A stretch of DNA of 64,000 nt from Prionace glauca (Eukaryota; Chordata; Chondrichthyes; Carcharhiniformes; Carcharhinidae): positions 40,023,603-40,087,602 of the forward strand of contig CM075760.1 of NCBI GenBank assembly GCA_037974335.1, written 5' to 3'. Of the stretch, positions 1-9,484 are shown in pieces (the first letter of the stretch is position 1; each line of letters opens with the position of its first letter). A program made the translations under genes and the position numbers. The notes under the pieces were generated by a model. That model saw only the letters and a program-made list of their open reading frames with translations. It ran no database searches and was not told where the DNA came from.

Positions 1-67
1 CCCGGGACCTCTCGCATATGGGCTGAAGATACCCTAAGCGAGAATCATACCCCTAGACCAACGAGCC
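1..67 (-). tRNA. tRNA-Pro(AGG), cut by window edge, apparent 15-nt intron
   Basis: Read on the minus strand from position 67, the sequence follows a vertebrate tRNA-Pro(AGG): acceptor GGCTCGT, D arm with GGTCTAGGGGTATGAT, anticodon stem CTCGC/GCGAG and the start of the T stem (CCGGG), after which the window ends. The anticodon AGG is at 33-35. Between loop base 37 and base 38 lie 15 extra bases (17-31), the position where eukaryotic tRNA introns sit. The extra segment contains CCC, which could pair with the GGG of the anticodon region, as intron-anticodon helices do. Everything else matches the conserved gene, so decay by one insertion is possible but an intron is a good reading. The 3' half of the T arm and the acceptor strand are outside the window. 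Confidence 0.8.
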
Positions 68-629
68 CGCATGTCACGGAACGCCACAATAAAAATTGTT
101 TAACTTTGTACAAAGCAGTTCTGACACCTTCAGTGAAAGTCGAAACCGTTGGAAAAAAAACTCACCGCATCAGCATTTGTGGGCTTTAATCTCGAGCAAA
201 ATATCCTTCCAATATTGTTGTCTCAACTGTTTGTAACTGTCTCTTTTTTTGTTTATAAAGTCAATAATTTTAGCCCAGCGACTTCAACATGTAACAACTT
301 TAAGTCTGCCTTTGATATTTGATCACATTTGAAAGGTGTGGTCTGTCAGACAGTTAAAAGATCTGGAACATTTAAAGTATAGACTGATGACATTGTTCAC
401 CTTGGAGATCTGCGGGATTGTGTGAATGGGTTCGGGGAACGATTGGAATTGATCTGATAGTAATGTGAGTAAAACAGTGTCAAATTTCCTAACAGTGACA
501 ATCCTTAATCTCAGTGAGGGAAAACACTGAAACGGGACTCTATTGTCGCATTCACTATGAATACATTTTCTCTGATATTTAATCCCATGTGTTGTCCTGA
601 CAATGAATCATTGATTATCAACATGTGTC
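68..629. other. No gene recognised
   Basis: AT-rich sequence between the tRNA-Pro gene and the V-segment remnant. I see no splice-linked coding pattern, tRNA or strong repeat here. An open frame of 63 codons across 557-748 on the plus strand is an antisense shadow of the V remnant. Confidence 0.5.
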
Positions 630-668
630 AGATTTTGTATGAGGCCCCCGGGAACCTCATTCTCTGTG
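630..668 (-). promoter_or_regulatory. Recombination signal sequence of a decayed V segment
   Basis: On the minus strand, directly after the codons for Tyr-Tyr-Cys-Ala-Leu-Arg, there is a heptamer CACAGAG (662-668; consensus CACAGTG), a 23-base spacer (639-661) and a nonamer ACAAAATCT (630-638; consensus ACAAAAACC, 7 of 9). This is the 23-spacer type used by TCR V segments. Confidence 0.65.
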
Positions 669-915
669 GCTCTCAGTGCACAGTAATACACGGCGCTGCC
701 TGTCACCTGCTAATCCTTCATGGACAAGTGAGAAATGTTTTGTTTTAGGTTGAGGTTCCCGCTGAAGTTTTCAAAACCCGTTGTTTTTAAACTTTGCTGT
801 TTTTTCTGGATGAACTTCAGCTCTCTATTCCCCCGGCAGTGTCACAGCTCAAAGTGACACTTTCTCCAATCCGCTTTATTAATCTCACAGTTACTGCTTT
901 CTGAATGAAAACTAC
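669..915 (-). pseudogene. T-cell receptor V segment, decayed
   Basis: The minus strand encodes a V-type framework 1 (a VVFIQKAVTV stretch followed by GESVTLSC with the first disulphide Cys), then jumps straight to a framework 3 region ending in GSAVYYCALR at the RSS. The framework 2 part with the core Trp is missing, the two parts are in different frames, and a stop codon sits just before QVTGSAVYYC. No leader exon was found upstream. The closest class by motif is TCR alpha/delta V (CALR at the CDR3 start). A related remnant with a similar gap between framework 1 and the rest is at 32200-32400. Confidence 0.65.
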
Positions 916-1079
916 TTGCAATCAGTCGAGGTCAAATAGTTTAGTGTTTCATTTATGGAGACGTTTTCTTGTCATTTAGCCCGAGAATTTTACTCAGAAC
1001 TGAGTGATATTTCTGTCAGAACAAATGGTTAAATCTGACCCGTTACCACCCAGATTTGACCTTGTATCACCATCTCTAT

Positions 1080-1215
1080 CGGCAGCGTTTTACATCATAT
1101 CACTGTCTTTCACTCTCTGTTTTTTCTTGACCTGCTGAACATGTGACATTTCCAACCCGGAAGCAAAAGTGCAAATCTCACTCCACCGATTCTGGCAGAG
1201 CTGCTTTGGACCAGG
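1080..1215 (-). repeat. Copy 1 of a locus-specific duplicated segment
   Basis: By eye this 135-base stretch aligns with 10255-10400 (plus), 29535-29670 (plus) and 32550-32680 (minus). Shared landmarks are a run reading TTTTGCTTCC next to GGAAATGTCACA and an AGTGAAAGRCAGTGAT block. It is not one of the high-copy repeats I recognise. At 1080 and 32550 it sits between a V remnant and a tRNA-Glu remnant, so it is probably part of a local V-tRNA duplication unit. Confidence 0.55.
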
Positions 1216-1230
1216 AAGGTTATACAAATC

Positions 1231-1302
1231 TTTAAATCTTAATGCATCGAAGGCAGCCTGCGACCCTGAAAGCGCTGAATCCTAACCACGAAACCACCCG
1301 GA
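1231..1302 (-). pseudogene. tRNA-Glu-like pseudogene
   Basis: The minus strand from 1302 begins TCCGGGTGGTTTCGTGGTTAG, which matches the acceptor and D arm of tRNA-Glu, followed by an anticodon loop with TTC. The anticodon stem, T stem and 3' acceptor do not pair, so the gene is decayed. A better preserved relative occupies the same position in the duplicated unit at 32712-32783. Confidence 0.5.
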
Positions 1303-1700
1303 TCCCATCTGTCTAATTCTCCCAGATACTGATTACAGGAATGTACACAGCGCCAATTGTCCGCACTCACACTCCTTCCTTTCTGCTAAGATTTGAAATT
1401 GTTTATATTTTCACATTGGCTTCCAGTTTGATAAAAGCAGAGCTGTGATAAGGTGGTGTTGTTCAGTAGGTTTACCGCAGTAAGGTCTATGTCAGTTCGA
1501 TGCTAACGTTGCTCTTTGAATGGAGTCAGCTACAGTGAAATGTAATGCGGTCGAAGGTTGCCTACTCATTGTTACAGGAGGAACCAGCAAGGGCAGATTT
1601 GGGTAATTAACGGGATTGTGTAATGGGCTTGATATTTCTCCCTGTTGGTTAAAAGGGCACAAGTATTGAGTGACGATTTTCAGTTTGATGCTTTGTGTTG
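1303..1700. other. No gene recognised
   Basis: Spacer between the tRNA-Glu remnant and tRNA-Gln. The frame seen across 1492-1725 has no family resemblance and overlaps the tRNA on the opposite strand. Confidence 0.4.
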
Positions 1701-1772
1701 GGTTCTGTGGTGTAATGGTGAGCACTCTGGGCTCTGAATCCAGCGATCCGAGTTCAAATCTCGGCGGAGCCT
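1701..1772 (+). tRNA. tRNA-Gln(CTG)
   Basis: A 72-nt cloverleaf with no intron. Acceptor GGTTCTG pairs with CGGAGCC (1765-1771) with two G-T wobbles, and the discriminator is T at 1772. Anticodon stem CTGGG/TCCAG flanks the loop CTCTGAA with anticodon CTG at 1734-1736. B box GTTCAAATC is intact. It differs at only a few sites from mammalian tRNA-Gln(CTG), so it is probably functional. No clean TTTT terminator follows in the first bases; TTCTTT at 1772-1777 is weak. Confidence 0.9.
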
Positions 1773-2571
1773 TCTTTGAATTTGCGAATACGGGTGATTG
1801 GTTTGCTAAAGGGCGCTTTGTTAAAATGTCTCACAAATTGCTCATTGAGAAGACAAATTTGTCAACCAGTTTTCCCTGCAATTACATTGCATATTGGCGC
1901 CGGATACCTGAAACGTTACTGTTTTCATTGTTTCGCTGCTTTTTTAATTCCTCTGTTGGAAATAAAAAGAAACGGTTGGTGTCACACAATAACAATTACA
2001 CTGGAGTCTGACAATTATTGAACAAGTGTGTGTGTGTGTGTGTGATTTGCGATAAATACCTGCTATCTTCCTTCAGAGTGCTGTTGATTCCATTGGTGAC
2101 GTTTCACACTTTGGCCTCTCGCCTCCCTCCTTTGTTTACATTGGGAGAGATAACAGAGTGAGTTACACCTTAAGCTGGACACAATGCCCACACTGTGGCT
2201 TCTCTGCCTCTCAGCGCGAACAATGGTTCTCTGGGGCTGTTGCAATGATCATGATTGGTATGTGGCCAAACCCCATGTTAAAAGCATTGGACAATGTAAA
2301 GATTATTCGTCCTGACAATACTTCATCAACAATAATAACGATTGTTGCTCTGGGACTAGCTGCGCCCCAGCCAATCTATTCAAGTACAGCTATGACACTA
2401 TCAAAACACAACATTGTGGAATTTTCGCAGACATTCCTGATTGCAAACGGCAGGACAAATCCAACTCGACCAACTTCCGCCCAATGAACGGAACTCGATC
2501 AACGTGGTAGAAAGTATCAAGGATTATTGAATAAGCAATAAGAATAATGGTAATAGTAATAATAATAATAA
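1773..2571. other. Spacer with a TG microsatellite
   Basis: No gene recognised. It contains a (TG)n tract of about 20 bases at 2025-2044. The open frames in 1776-2487 show no motif and are probably chance. Confidence 0.5.
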
Positions 2572-2874
2572 TAATTTGCTCAGTGATGCTGCTGCCTCAC
2601 AGCGACAGGGGCACGTGTTCAATTCCGACGTATCATCAACGTCCGTGTAGAGTTGGCACATTCTCCCCGTGTCTGCATGGATTTCCTCGGAGTGCCCCGG
2701 TTTCCTCCCCAAAGGTCTGCGGATTAGGATGATTGGCTATGTGAAATTGACCCTCCTGTCAGGGGATTAGCAGGAGAAACATGTGCAATTACGGAAATAC
2801 GGCCTGGATGGGATTGTGGTCAGTCCAGACTCGATAGGCCGAATGGCCTTCTTCACTGTAGGGATTCTATGTGA
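2572..2874 (+). mobile_element. tRNA-derived SINE (elasmobranch HE1-like)
   Basis: It starts with a degenerate tRNA-like head (CTGCTGCCTCACAG, then GTTCAATTCCGA as B box), continues with the body CCCGTGTCTGCATGG...TTTCCTC...GGTCTGCGGATTAGG, and ends with GACTCGATAGGCCGAATGGCC and ATTCTATG. The same consensus recurs at about ten other places in this window on both strands. The copy is moderately diverged, and the very 5' end is poorly preserved. Confidence 0.8.
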
Positions 2875-2877
2875 TAT

Positions 2878-3331
2878 TGAAGGAAAGCATTAGTACAGAC
2901 GATGTGGAAGAGTGGTGAGGTAACTGTGGCCAAACCATGGCTTACAAGGGATGAAGAAACATACAAATTGGCAAATTAATCCATTCACTTCAGAATTTGG
3001 AGCAGTTTTAAAATACAGCAAAAAAAGGACGGAGGGATTGATTGGGAAGGGGGCAATAGAGTATGGAAGTAAGAAGGTGGGAAACGTATCATAAGTTGAT
3101 CCATTTGTGGGCATTTTCAGAAAATTATTTAGGCTCTAAGATGGCACCTAAAGATTGGAAGGTAGCTTATATATCCACCATTCAAAAAGGGTAGAGAGAA
3201 ATAGGATGAACCGTAGACGTATGAGCCAAACATCAGGATTAGGAAGTTGCTCAGCATTTGGAAGGCAATGGCATAGTCAGACGAAGTGAATATGGATTTG
3301 CTAAAAGGAAATCATGCTAAGCAAATCTATT
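2878..3331 (+). mobile_element. Old CR1-like LINE, 5' piece of an interrupted copy
   Basis: Degraded LINE coding sequence on the plus strand. Recognisable traces are the region before the reverse transcriptase and, at about 3290-3320, a decayed form of the QHGF-K-KSCLTN block (ATGGATTTGCTAAAAGGAAATCATGC). It stops where a younger LINE begins at 3332 and resumes at about 4362 with the next RT block, so the younger copy landed inside it. Confidence 0.6.
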
Positions 3332-3368
3332 GGGGCACCCCACTGGTCAGTCACCAGTGGGGTGCCCC
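3332..3368. repeat. 16-bp perfect inverted repeat at the LINE 5' junction
   Basis: Arms 3332-3347 (GGGGCACCCCACTGGT) and 3353-3368 are exact reverse complements separated by 5 bases. The right arm is normal LINE sequence (coding SGVPQ). The left arm is therefore an inverted copy of the element's own first bases at its truncation point. Confidence 0.9.
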
Positions 3369-4360
3369 AGGGATCTGTTCTGGGACCCTTGCTGTTTGTC
3401 ATTTTCATAAATGACCTGGATGAGGAAGTGGAGGGATGGGTTAGCAAGTTCGCTGATGACACGAAGGTCGGCGGTGTTGTGGATGGTCTGGAAGGATGTC
3501 AAAAGTTGCAGCAGGACATAGATAGGATGCAGGAATGGGCGGAGAAGTGGCAGATGGACTTCAACGCGGACAAATGTGTAGTCGTCCATTTCGGCAGAAC
3601 CAACGGGATGAACGAGTACACTATCAAGGGCAGGAGTCTTAGTAGCGTCGAAGAGCAGAAGGATCTCGGGGTCCGGGTCCACAGGACTCTTAAATCGGCC
3701 TCGCAGGTGGAGGAGGTGGTCAAGAAGGCGTATGGTGTACTGGCCTTCATTAATCGAGGGATTGAGTTTAGGAGTCGGGAGGTAATGCTGCAACTTTACA
3801 GGACCCTCGTCAGGCCTCATTTGGAGTACTGTGCGCAGTTCTGGTCGCCTCACTATAGGAAAGACGTAGAAGCTATTGAAAGGGTGCAGAGGAGATTTAC
3901 AAGGATGTTGCCTGGACTGGGAGGCATGCCTTATGAAGATAGGTTGAGGGAGCTGGGACTCTTTTCCCTGGAGAGGCGAAAGTTGAGAGGCGACCTGATA
4001 GAAGTTTATAAAATGTTGAGAGGAATAGATAGGGTGGACTCTCAGAGGCTATTTCCCCGGGTTGAAATGGTCGTTACGAGAGGACACTGATTTAAGGTGC
4101 GGAGAGGGAAGTACAGAGGTGATGTTAGGGATAAGGTTTTCACTCAGAGGGTGGTGAGTGAATGGAATCGGCTGCCGTCATCGGTGGTGGAGGCGAACTC
4201 GCTGGGGTCTTTTAAAAGACTTCTGGATGAGTATATGGGGTTTAATGGGATTGGGGGTTATAGATAGGTCTATAGATTGGTGGGGTTGATGCGATCGGCG
4301 CAACTCGAGGGCCGAAGGGCCTGTTTGTGCTGTAATGTTCTATGTAAATCTATGTATTGG
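3332..4360 (+). mobile_element. CR1-clade LINE, 5'-truncated, younger copy
   Basis: It encodes the second half of a CR1-type reverse transcriptase: [16 protein letters not shown], then SKFADDTK (the catalytic F-A-D-D box), the thumb and the C-terminal LGVRVHRTLK...YGVLAFINRGIEF...LRPHLEYC-type region. An open frame of 258 codons (3314-4090) ends before the normal C-terminus, and the rest is read in another frame to about 4265. The 3' UTR has the GGGCCGAAGGGCCTGTTTGTGCTGTAATGTTCTATG family signature, cut off at tandem TCTATGTA units. The copy inserted into an older LINE. Its 5' end shows a fold-back (separate entry). Confidence 0.9.
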
Positions 4361-4361
4361 A

Positions 4362-4680
4362 ATTGTGTGAGAATGCAACTAATAGAGGTGACCAAGGAAA
4401 ATCGGTGTATATGGGTTATTTAGACTTAGAAGGGTTTTGGCAAGGTCTCATATATCATACAACCATAAAAAGTTGAAACAAATAGATAGTGTCTTGAGAT
4501 GGATAGAAATCTGTTTGGCAGGTAGGAGGCAAAGAGTTGGTAGAAATGGCTTTTTGTTTTCCAATTGCCTGGCAGTGACTGGTGAGGTACCACAGGAATC
4601 CGTGCTAGGAGCCTAATTGTTTGTATTATATAGAATTGATTTGATAGTGGGAACTAAATGTCCATGCCTTTACCCTTTCA
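4362..4680 (+). mobile_element. Old CR1-like LINE, 3' piece of the interrupted copy
   Basis: Degraded RT sequence continuing the element of 2878-3331. Traces include a decayed LDFEKAFDKV block (4420-4445), a block matching RRQRVGVNG (about 4525-4550) and a decayed PQGSVLGP block (about 4590-4615). It is much more decayed than the copy inside it. Confidence 0.6.
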
Positions 4681-5470
4681 TGTCAGCTTTAAACTGCTGC
4701 ATCACACCCACTGAACATAAACATAGAGAAATAATCCCCCATCAGATTGAGGGAGAGTGAAATTGTTAACATCCTGGATTCCTACTCACCCAACAAAGAG
4801 AGGGGAGGATCAATAACTAACCCCTATACCACAACTTCCTCAATGAAAAGAGGAGGAATGTCATTATTTAGTCATTATTTAGTCCACTGCATCTCCACCC
4901 CCTCAGTGGTTAGAACCATCAGGGGCATTGCATCACAGGATAGAGAGAGGTAAACTATGAGCTCACTCTCCTCCCTCTCCCGAGCGTGTTCGGAAGGGAA
5001 CGGCTCTCTAATCGGGAGTCAGTTGTCATCAGTATAAATTAGCTTCCGGTTTTTTTTTGTCCAGATTTTGAAGTATCATTCTCATTATCAAAGTATCATT
5101 GAAGTATATAATACACATAAACTAACATATGCATATATATTTATGCAACATAATTCAAAAATGTTTCAACACGCTTGTTCCTGTTAATCATGTGCAGACA
5201 TTGATTTCCCATAATACAAATTTAAACAAGTAATAGAATCCTCTCCAGTTTTCACTGTTCTGTCCCTGATGATTCTGAGATGCATCAATGAATTATTTCA
5301 TTCACTCTCCTGATATATCCGTGCCACTCACATAAAAGACATTTACTCAGCAAAGCCTGAAAATGTGCTCCATTATTCGGATTGTTTGGATCACGTTCAG
5401 TTAACAATTGCCGGTAAAACTTGAAGCAACAGTTAAAACATATACACACTGACAATACTACACAAAACTA
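4681..5470. other. No gene recognised
   Basis: AT-rich sequence with no coding pattern I can support. Ig heavy-chain constant domains would be expected somewhere upstream of the transmembrane exon at 7725, but no Cys-Trp-Cys domain pattern was found here. Confidence 0.4.
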
Positions 5471-5479
5471 TCACAATTA

Positions 5480-6360
5480 GAAATACAGGTGTAGCCGTAC
5501 ACACACACATACGAATGTGTCGACTCAAACTTGTACAAACAGGCACTAAAACAACAACATACGCACACAATCAAATATTTCCAAAAGCACTCACACAAAT
5601 ACACATAAAACACACAAGTTCATACACTTCTCTGTATCGGTACACAGACCCAGACACAAACACATACATGCATCGACAGATAGATGCATGTGCATGTAGA
5701 CCCACATAAATGCACAAACACATACATATACTCAAATAAGTATATATGTTAGCACACATTCACCCTGACAGGAATATACATAAAGACACAGACAATGTTA
5801 TGCACATTAACAGATATATATGGAAATGCATATAAACAAATAAGCAGGCTGCATATAGATGAATGGACAGCAAAACATTAGCACGCAAACATGTGGACAC
5901 AAACATTAACATGCTCATACAGAACAGAATATCATAGCACACATTACTACATATCGAAACACAAACACGAATCAAGATATCGTTACGAAGAACTATCAAC
6001 ACGTGTATACATACATACACGTTAACAGGTACACACAGACAAATAGGGAAAACAGACGCACACAGAAAGGGAAACAAACATTACTAGAATGACAGAAATT
6101 AAGACATAGTAAGAGATAGAGGCACATGTGCACCGATTAAGAGTGGCATTAATAATTATACATGGACTTAACACAATAATAGAGTCATACACACACAATA
6201 CCAGAAAAATAAAATATATACTCAGATGCAGACACACAACTACACAAATCAACAAATACAGGGAAATGAATGTGTACATTAACGCTCTTGGACATACATT
6301 AACTCAGAGCCAAAGATTAATGCAGAGCACGAGATGATCATGCACACGCACACAAATGCA
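5480..6360. repeat. Degenerate CA/ACAT-rich low-complexity tract
   Basis: About 880 bases dominated by ACAC, ACATAC and ACACAAAC words with no strict period and few exact copies. The open frames on both strands here (Cys/Ile/Tyr-rich on the minus strand) are consequences of the composition. It looks like an old expanded microsatellite. Confidence 0.7.
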
Positions 6361-6496
6361 AAATCTTAATTAAGGTAAATGATGAAAGTAAAATTTAAAC
6401 ATGAATTTTAATGGACATATCTACCGACAACTCGCCCAATGTACATTGCACCAAAAACACGTGGAAAAACTAAATTAAGCTAGTGATCTACTTACA

Positions 6497-7310
6497 TAAC
6501 AACATAAGAACATAAGAAATAGGAGCAGGAGTAGGCCATCTAGCCCTTCGAGCCTGCCCCGCCATTCAATAAGATCATGGCTGATCTGTCGCTGCTCAGT
6601 TCCACATTCCCGCCCTCTCCCCATAACCCTTAATCCCCTCTATTATCAAAAACCCATCAACCCGCGTCTTAAAAATATTTAGCGAGGCAGCTTCCATCAC
6701 TTCAACGGGCAGAGAATTCCAGAGATTCACCACCCTTTGAGTGAAGAAGTTCCTCCTCAACTCCGTTCTAAACCGCCCCCCTTTTATCTTGAGGCTGTGC
6801 CCCCTAGTCCTACTGTCTTTTTTGAGCGGGAAGAGTCTTTCCACCTCTATCCTAACCATCCCATTCATCATCTTATACGTCTCAATGAGATCTCCCCTCA
6901 TTCTTCTAAACTCTAACGAGTACAAGCCCAGTTTATTCAGCCTCTCCTCATAGCTCAACCCCCTCAACTCCGTTATTAGCCAAGTAAACCTTCTCTGCAT
7001 TCCCTCCAAGGCCAAAATATCTTTGCGCAGGTGCGGCGCCCAAAACTGCACACAGTACTCCCGCTGCGGCCTCACCAATACCTTATACAGCTGCAGCAAG
7101 ACCTCCCTACTTTTATATTCAATCCCCTTCGCTATGAAGGCCAGCATCCCATTCGCCTTCCTGACCACCTGCTGCACCTGCAAGCTGGGTTTTTGCGACT
7201 CATGCACAAGAACCCCGAGGTCCTTCTGCACCGTCGCCTGCTGCAGTTTTTCGCCCCGTAAGTAATAGTCCTTCCTACCATTCTTCCTACCAAAGTGGAC
7301 CACCTCACAA
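6497..7310 (-). mobile_element. CR1-clade LINE 3' end (subfamily B)
   Basis: The minus strand carries the RT C-terminal region from VHFGRKNGRKDYYLRGEKLQ through LGVLVHESQKPSLQVQQVVRKANGMLAF to the end of the frame at 6596. A 3' UTR follows with GGCAGGCTCGAAGGGCTAGATGGCC and octamer repeats of the TTCTTATG kind at 6497-6520. About 235 codons remain open. It is 5'-truncated and belongs to the same subfamily as the copies at 18434-20450, 33764-37097 and 48574-50102. The truncation end at about 7310 abuts the spacer before the Ig transmembrane exon. Confidence 0.9.
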
Positions 7311-7724
7311 TTTCAACCATAAATAAGAGATCAGAAATTACATCCCGGCTCTTAAACAGCAACATTCACAGTTTACATGTCAGTCACCATCTTTGGAAAC
7401 AAGCATTGATCAGTGAACGTTCCTCCATATCAGTCATAATATTCTTCAATGAGGGATAGTGCCAAATTGATCAAAAATGAACTGATACTCAAGAAAGCAT
7501 CTTCAGTGCTTTCTGGCATGGACTGTCCAAGGAATGTGCATAACGATCAAGTGTGAACATAGTTACGGAGATCGGTTACTGAGTGTCCTGAATGTAAGAG
7601 TAGATAGACATTGAAAAATATACAGAGAATACATTAACAGTTTATGAAGGAGAACAGGGAAAAGAAAAAAAATTCCCTGGATAAATAAAGTAATCTAATT
7701 TCAATTTCTGGTCTCCGCCCCTAG

Positions 7725-7852
7725 ATCTCACCGACCGCATCTGGATTGAAGACAATGAGGATGATAACAGCAACATCTGGACAACTGCTTCCACATTCAT
7801 CGTCCTGTTCTTCCTGAGCATTTTCTACAGCACTGCCGTCACTCTGGTGAAG
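7725..7852 (+). CDS. Immunoglobulin heavy-chain transmembrane exon TM1, left copy
   Basis: After an acceptor CCGCCCCTAG the exon reads, in phase 1, an acidic extracellular linker ([14 protein letters not shown]) and then the membrane segment [19 protein letters not shown] followed by AVTLVK, ending at donor AAG|GTGAGA. This is the IgM-class membrane exon signature; the human mu chain has [20 protein letters not shown] at the same place. The Ser/Thr/Tyr face of this helix is the one that packs with CD79 in B-cell receptors. The 128-nt length fits 2 + 42 codons. No Ig constant-domain exon was found in the 7.7 kb upstream, which includes a LINE and a CA-rich tract. It is either a remnant or has a very long intron reaching beyond the window. 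Confidence 0.85.
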
Positions 7853-7992
7853 GTGAGATGATTCAATTCACTCACATTGCAAACTGACAGAATGGATTTG
7901 AAAAATCTCTCAATGTTTCACTGATTAAAAACTCTAACATTAATGTCCCACATCATAAACATCTGCTTCAATATTGTATCTTTATTTTACAG

Positions 7993-8475
7993 ATCAAATG
8001 ATGGGTTGAATTTTGGACGCTGCAGATTCCCCTCAGCTGATTATCAAGATCTCTGTGTGGGTCATGTACAATATCTCCTCTTGGTGACTCTATCAGTAAA
8101 ATTCTTACAGTTTATCATTCTGAATCTGAAACTGAAGCAATCATAGACCTTATTTCAATTTTCAGTGTGAAATATACGACACATTTTTCTTATAAATTTA
8201 ATTGTGATTAATAGTTTTCCCGTAGTTTAAATTTCATGGATAAAGAAGAAACGTTTCTGATTCCTTATTCACATTTGTTAATTCCTCATTCTATTAATGT
8301 CCTGCTTTCCCTTTCTGGTGTATGGAACAGATGTACAAATATTGACGGATTCTCTGTGCATGTGTTCTGTTCTCAATGTGAAGCTCGATCGCTGTGTTCA
8401 TTTCCGTGTCTTAAAAATATAATTTTGCTGTAAAATATTCTCTGAATTTTTGAAATAAATATTGAATTAAACTTT
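7993..8475 (+). CDS. Ig heavy-chain TM2 exon with stop and 3' UTR, left copy
   Basis: After acceptor TTATTTTACAG at 7992 the exon gives ATC AAA TGA (7993-8001), so the chain ends VTLVKIK-stop, as in mammalian mu (TLFKVK-stop). The intron from TM1 is 140 nt. The remaining 470 bases are AT-rich 3' UTR up to an AATAAA at 8454-8459. The same arrangement is present in the inverted copy. Confidence 0.8.
8454..8459 (+). terminator. Poly(A) signal AATAAA
   Basis: Canonical hexamer about 450 bases after the TM2 stop codon. The position is conserved in the inverted copy, where TTTATT lies at 45591-45596. Confidence 0.55.
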
Positions 8476-9484
8476 AACCATCTCTGGCTTGGCTTCATTC
8501 TGTTCTCCGAACCCATCACCTCCGCTCCATTTTCCCTATTATAGGGTTTCCCCCTTTTCCCAGACAGGAATGTTCCCCCGGTCATGTCTGGGATGTGGTT
8601 GAACTCAAGGCCGTTCAGTGAAAGAGTCACTGCGCCACCCCGTGTAAATACACCTTCATCCCTGCCTTTTTGAGATAAAATCCAGAGACAGAATGAGTGA
8701 AGAAGGCGGAGACATCGATGATTTCACTCATAAACTGATCTGTCACTGACCGAGTTTCAGGTAATTCTAAACAGTAAAGGTTCTGCTTCATCCGCGACCA
8801 ATGGGGGTTCGTGTTTGGGAGGAAATAGTTTCCTTTCCCTGCCCCTTAAAAGCACTATCAGAGTCGCAACAGCGTGGGTTAACAGAGTGAGTTTCTCTAT
8901 ACATCGTCTGATGCAATACTTACAAGTCAGGCATACCACAAGCTAGATAGAGAACATAGGCAGAACAGAGGTGCAAACCATCAGGTTCAACCAAGAGATT
9001 GAGGCGGATTTCACATAAGAACATAATAAATTACACATTTCCAAATTATGGCTAGTGTTATGGGATAATTTGAGGTGACCAATACTGTCTTTAACTACAG
9101 AGAATATAAAACTCACGAGGCAGATATCTCTGTATAAAGGCGTAATATTTATTTAAAACAAAAACACAACAAACAGCTTCTGGGAGATGACAGAAAGGGT
9201 TAAGTGGCTCTGGAACAGAGCGCAGGACTTTCCAATGAATCTAACGTGTACAATCAATAACAGATCAATTATAGATTTTCTTATCGATCATTCCCGCCTC
9301 ATGTTAGTTTAAAAATCAGTTAAGTTCAGCAAACATACAGCAATCATAATTCCTGACAAGTTAGTCAGCCAATCGCATTTTACAACCCAGCATAATGATA
9401 TCTCCTTCATCCATTTAAATCCGAGGCTGACTCATCTGTAATCAGTATCTGGGAGAATCAGGAAGATGAAACAGAGTCATTCAG

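Larger units (their letters stand above)
7660..9095 (+). repeat. Left arm of the Ig transmembrane-exon inverted duplication
   Basis: This stretch aligns by eye, in reverse complement, with about 44920-46390. Shared parts are the two transmembrane exons, their intron, the 3' UTR with its poly(A) signal, the segment with GGCGCAGTGACTCTTTCAC (minus), and the block ending in a decayed TCTCTATCTAG...TTATCCCATAACAC (minus). Exonic sequence differs at about 3 of 128 sites, while the intron is clearly more diverged. Confidence 0.8.

Noticed and set aside
5571-6279. Cys/Ile/Tyr-rich small membrane proteins on the minus strand
   Set aside because: They are translations of a CA-rich low-complexity tract in several overlapping frames.
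4681-7310. Ig constant-domain exons upstream of the left membrane exon
   Set aside because: No frame with the Cys-Trp-Cys Ig domain pattern and flanking splice sites was seen; the region is CA-rich tract and LINE.
8480-8650. A tRNA gene on minus (GGTGGCGCAGTGACTCTTTCAC with GAGTTCAACC)
   Set aside because: Only box-like words match; no acceptor or anticodon stem pairs. It is probably a SINE-head relic inside the Ig duplication arm.
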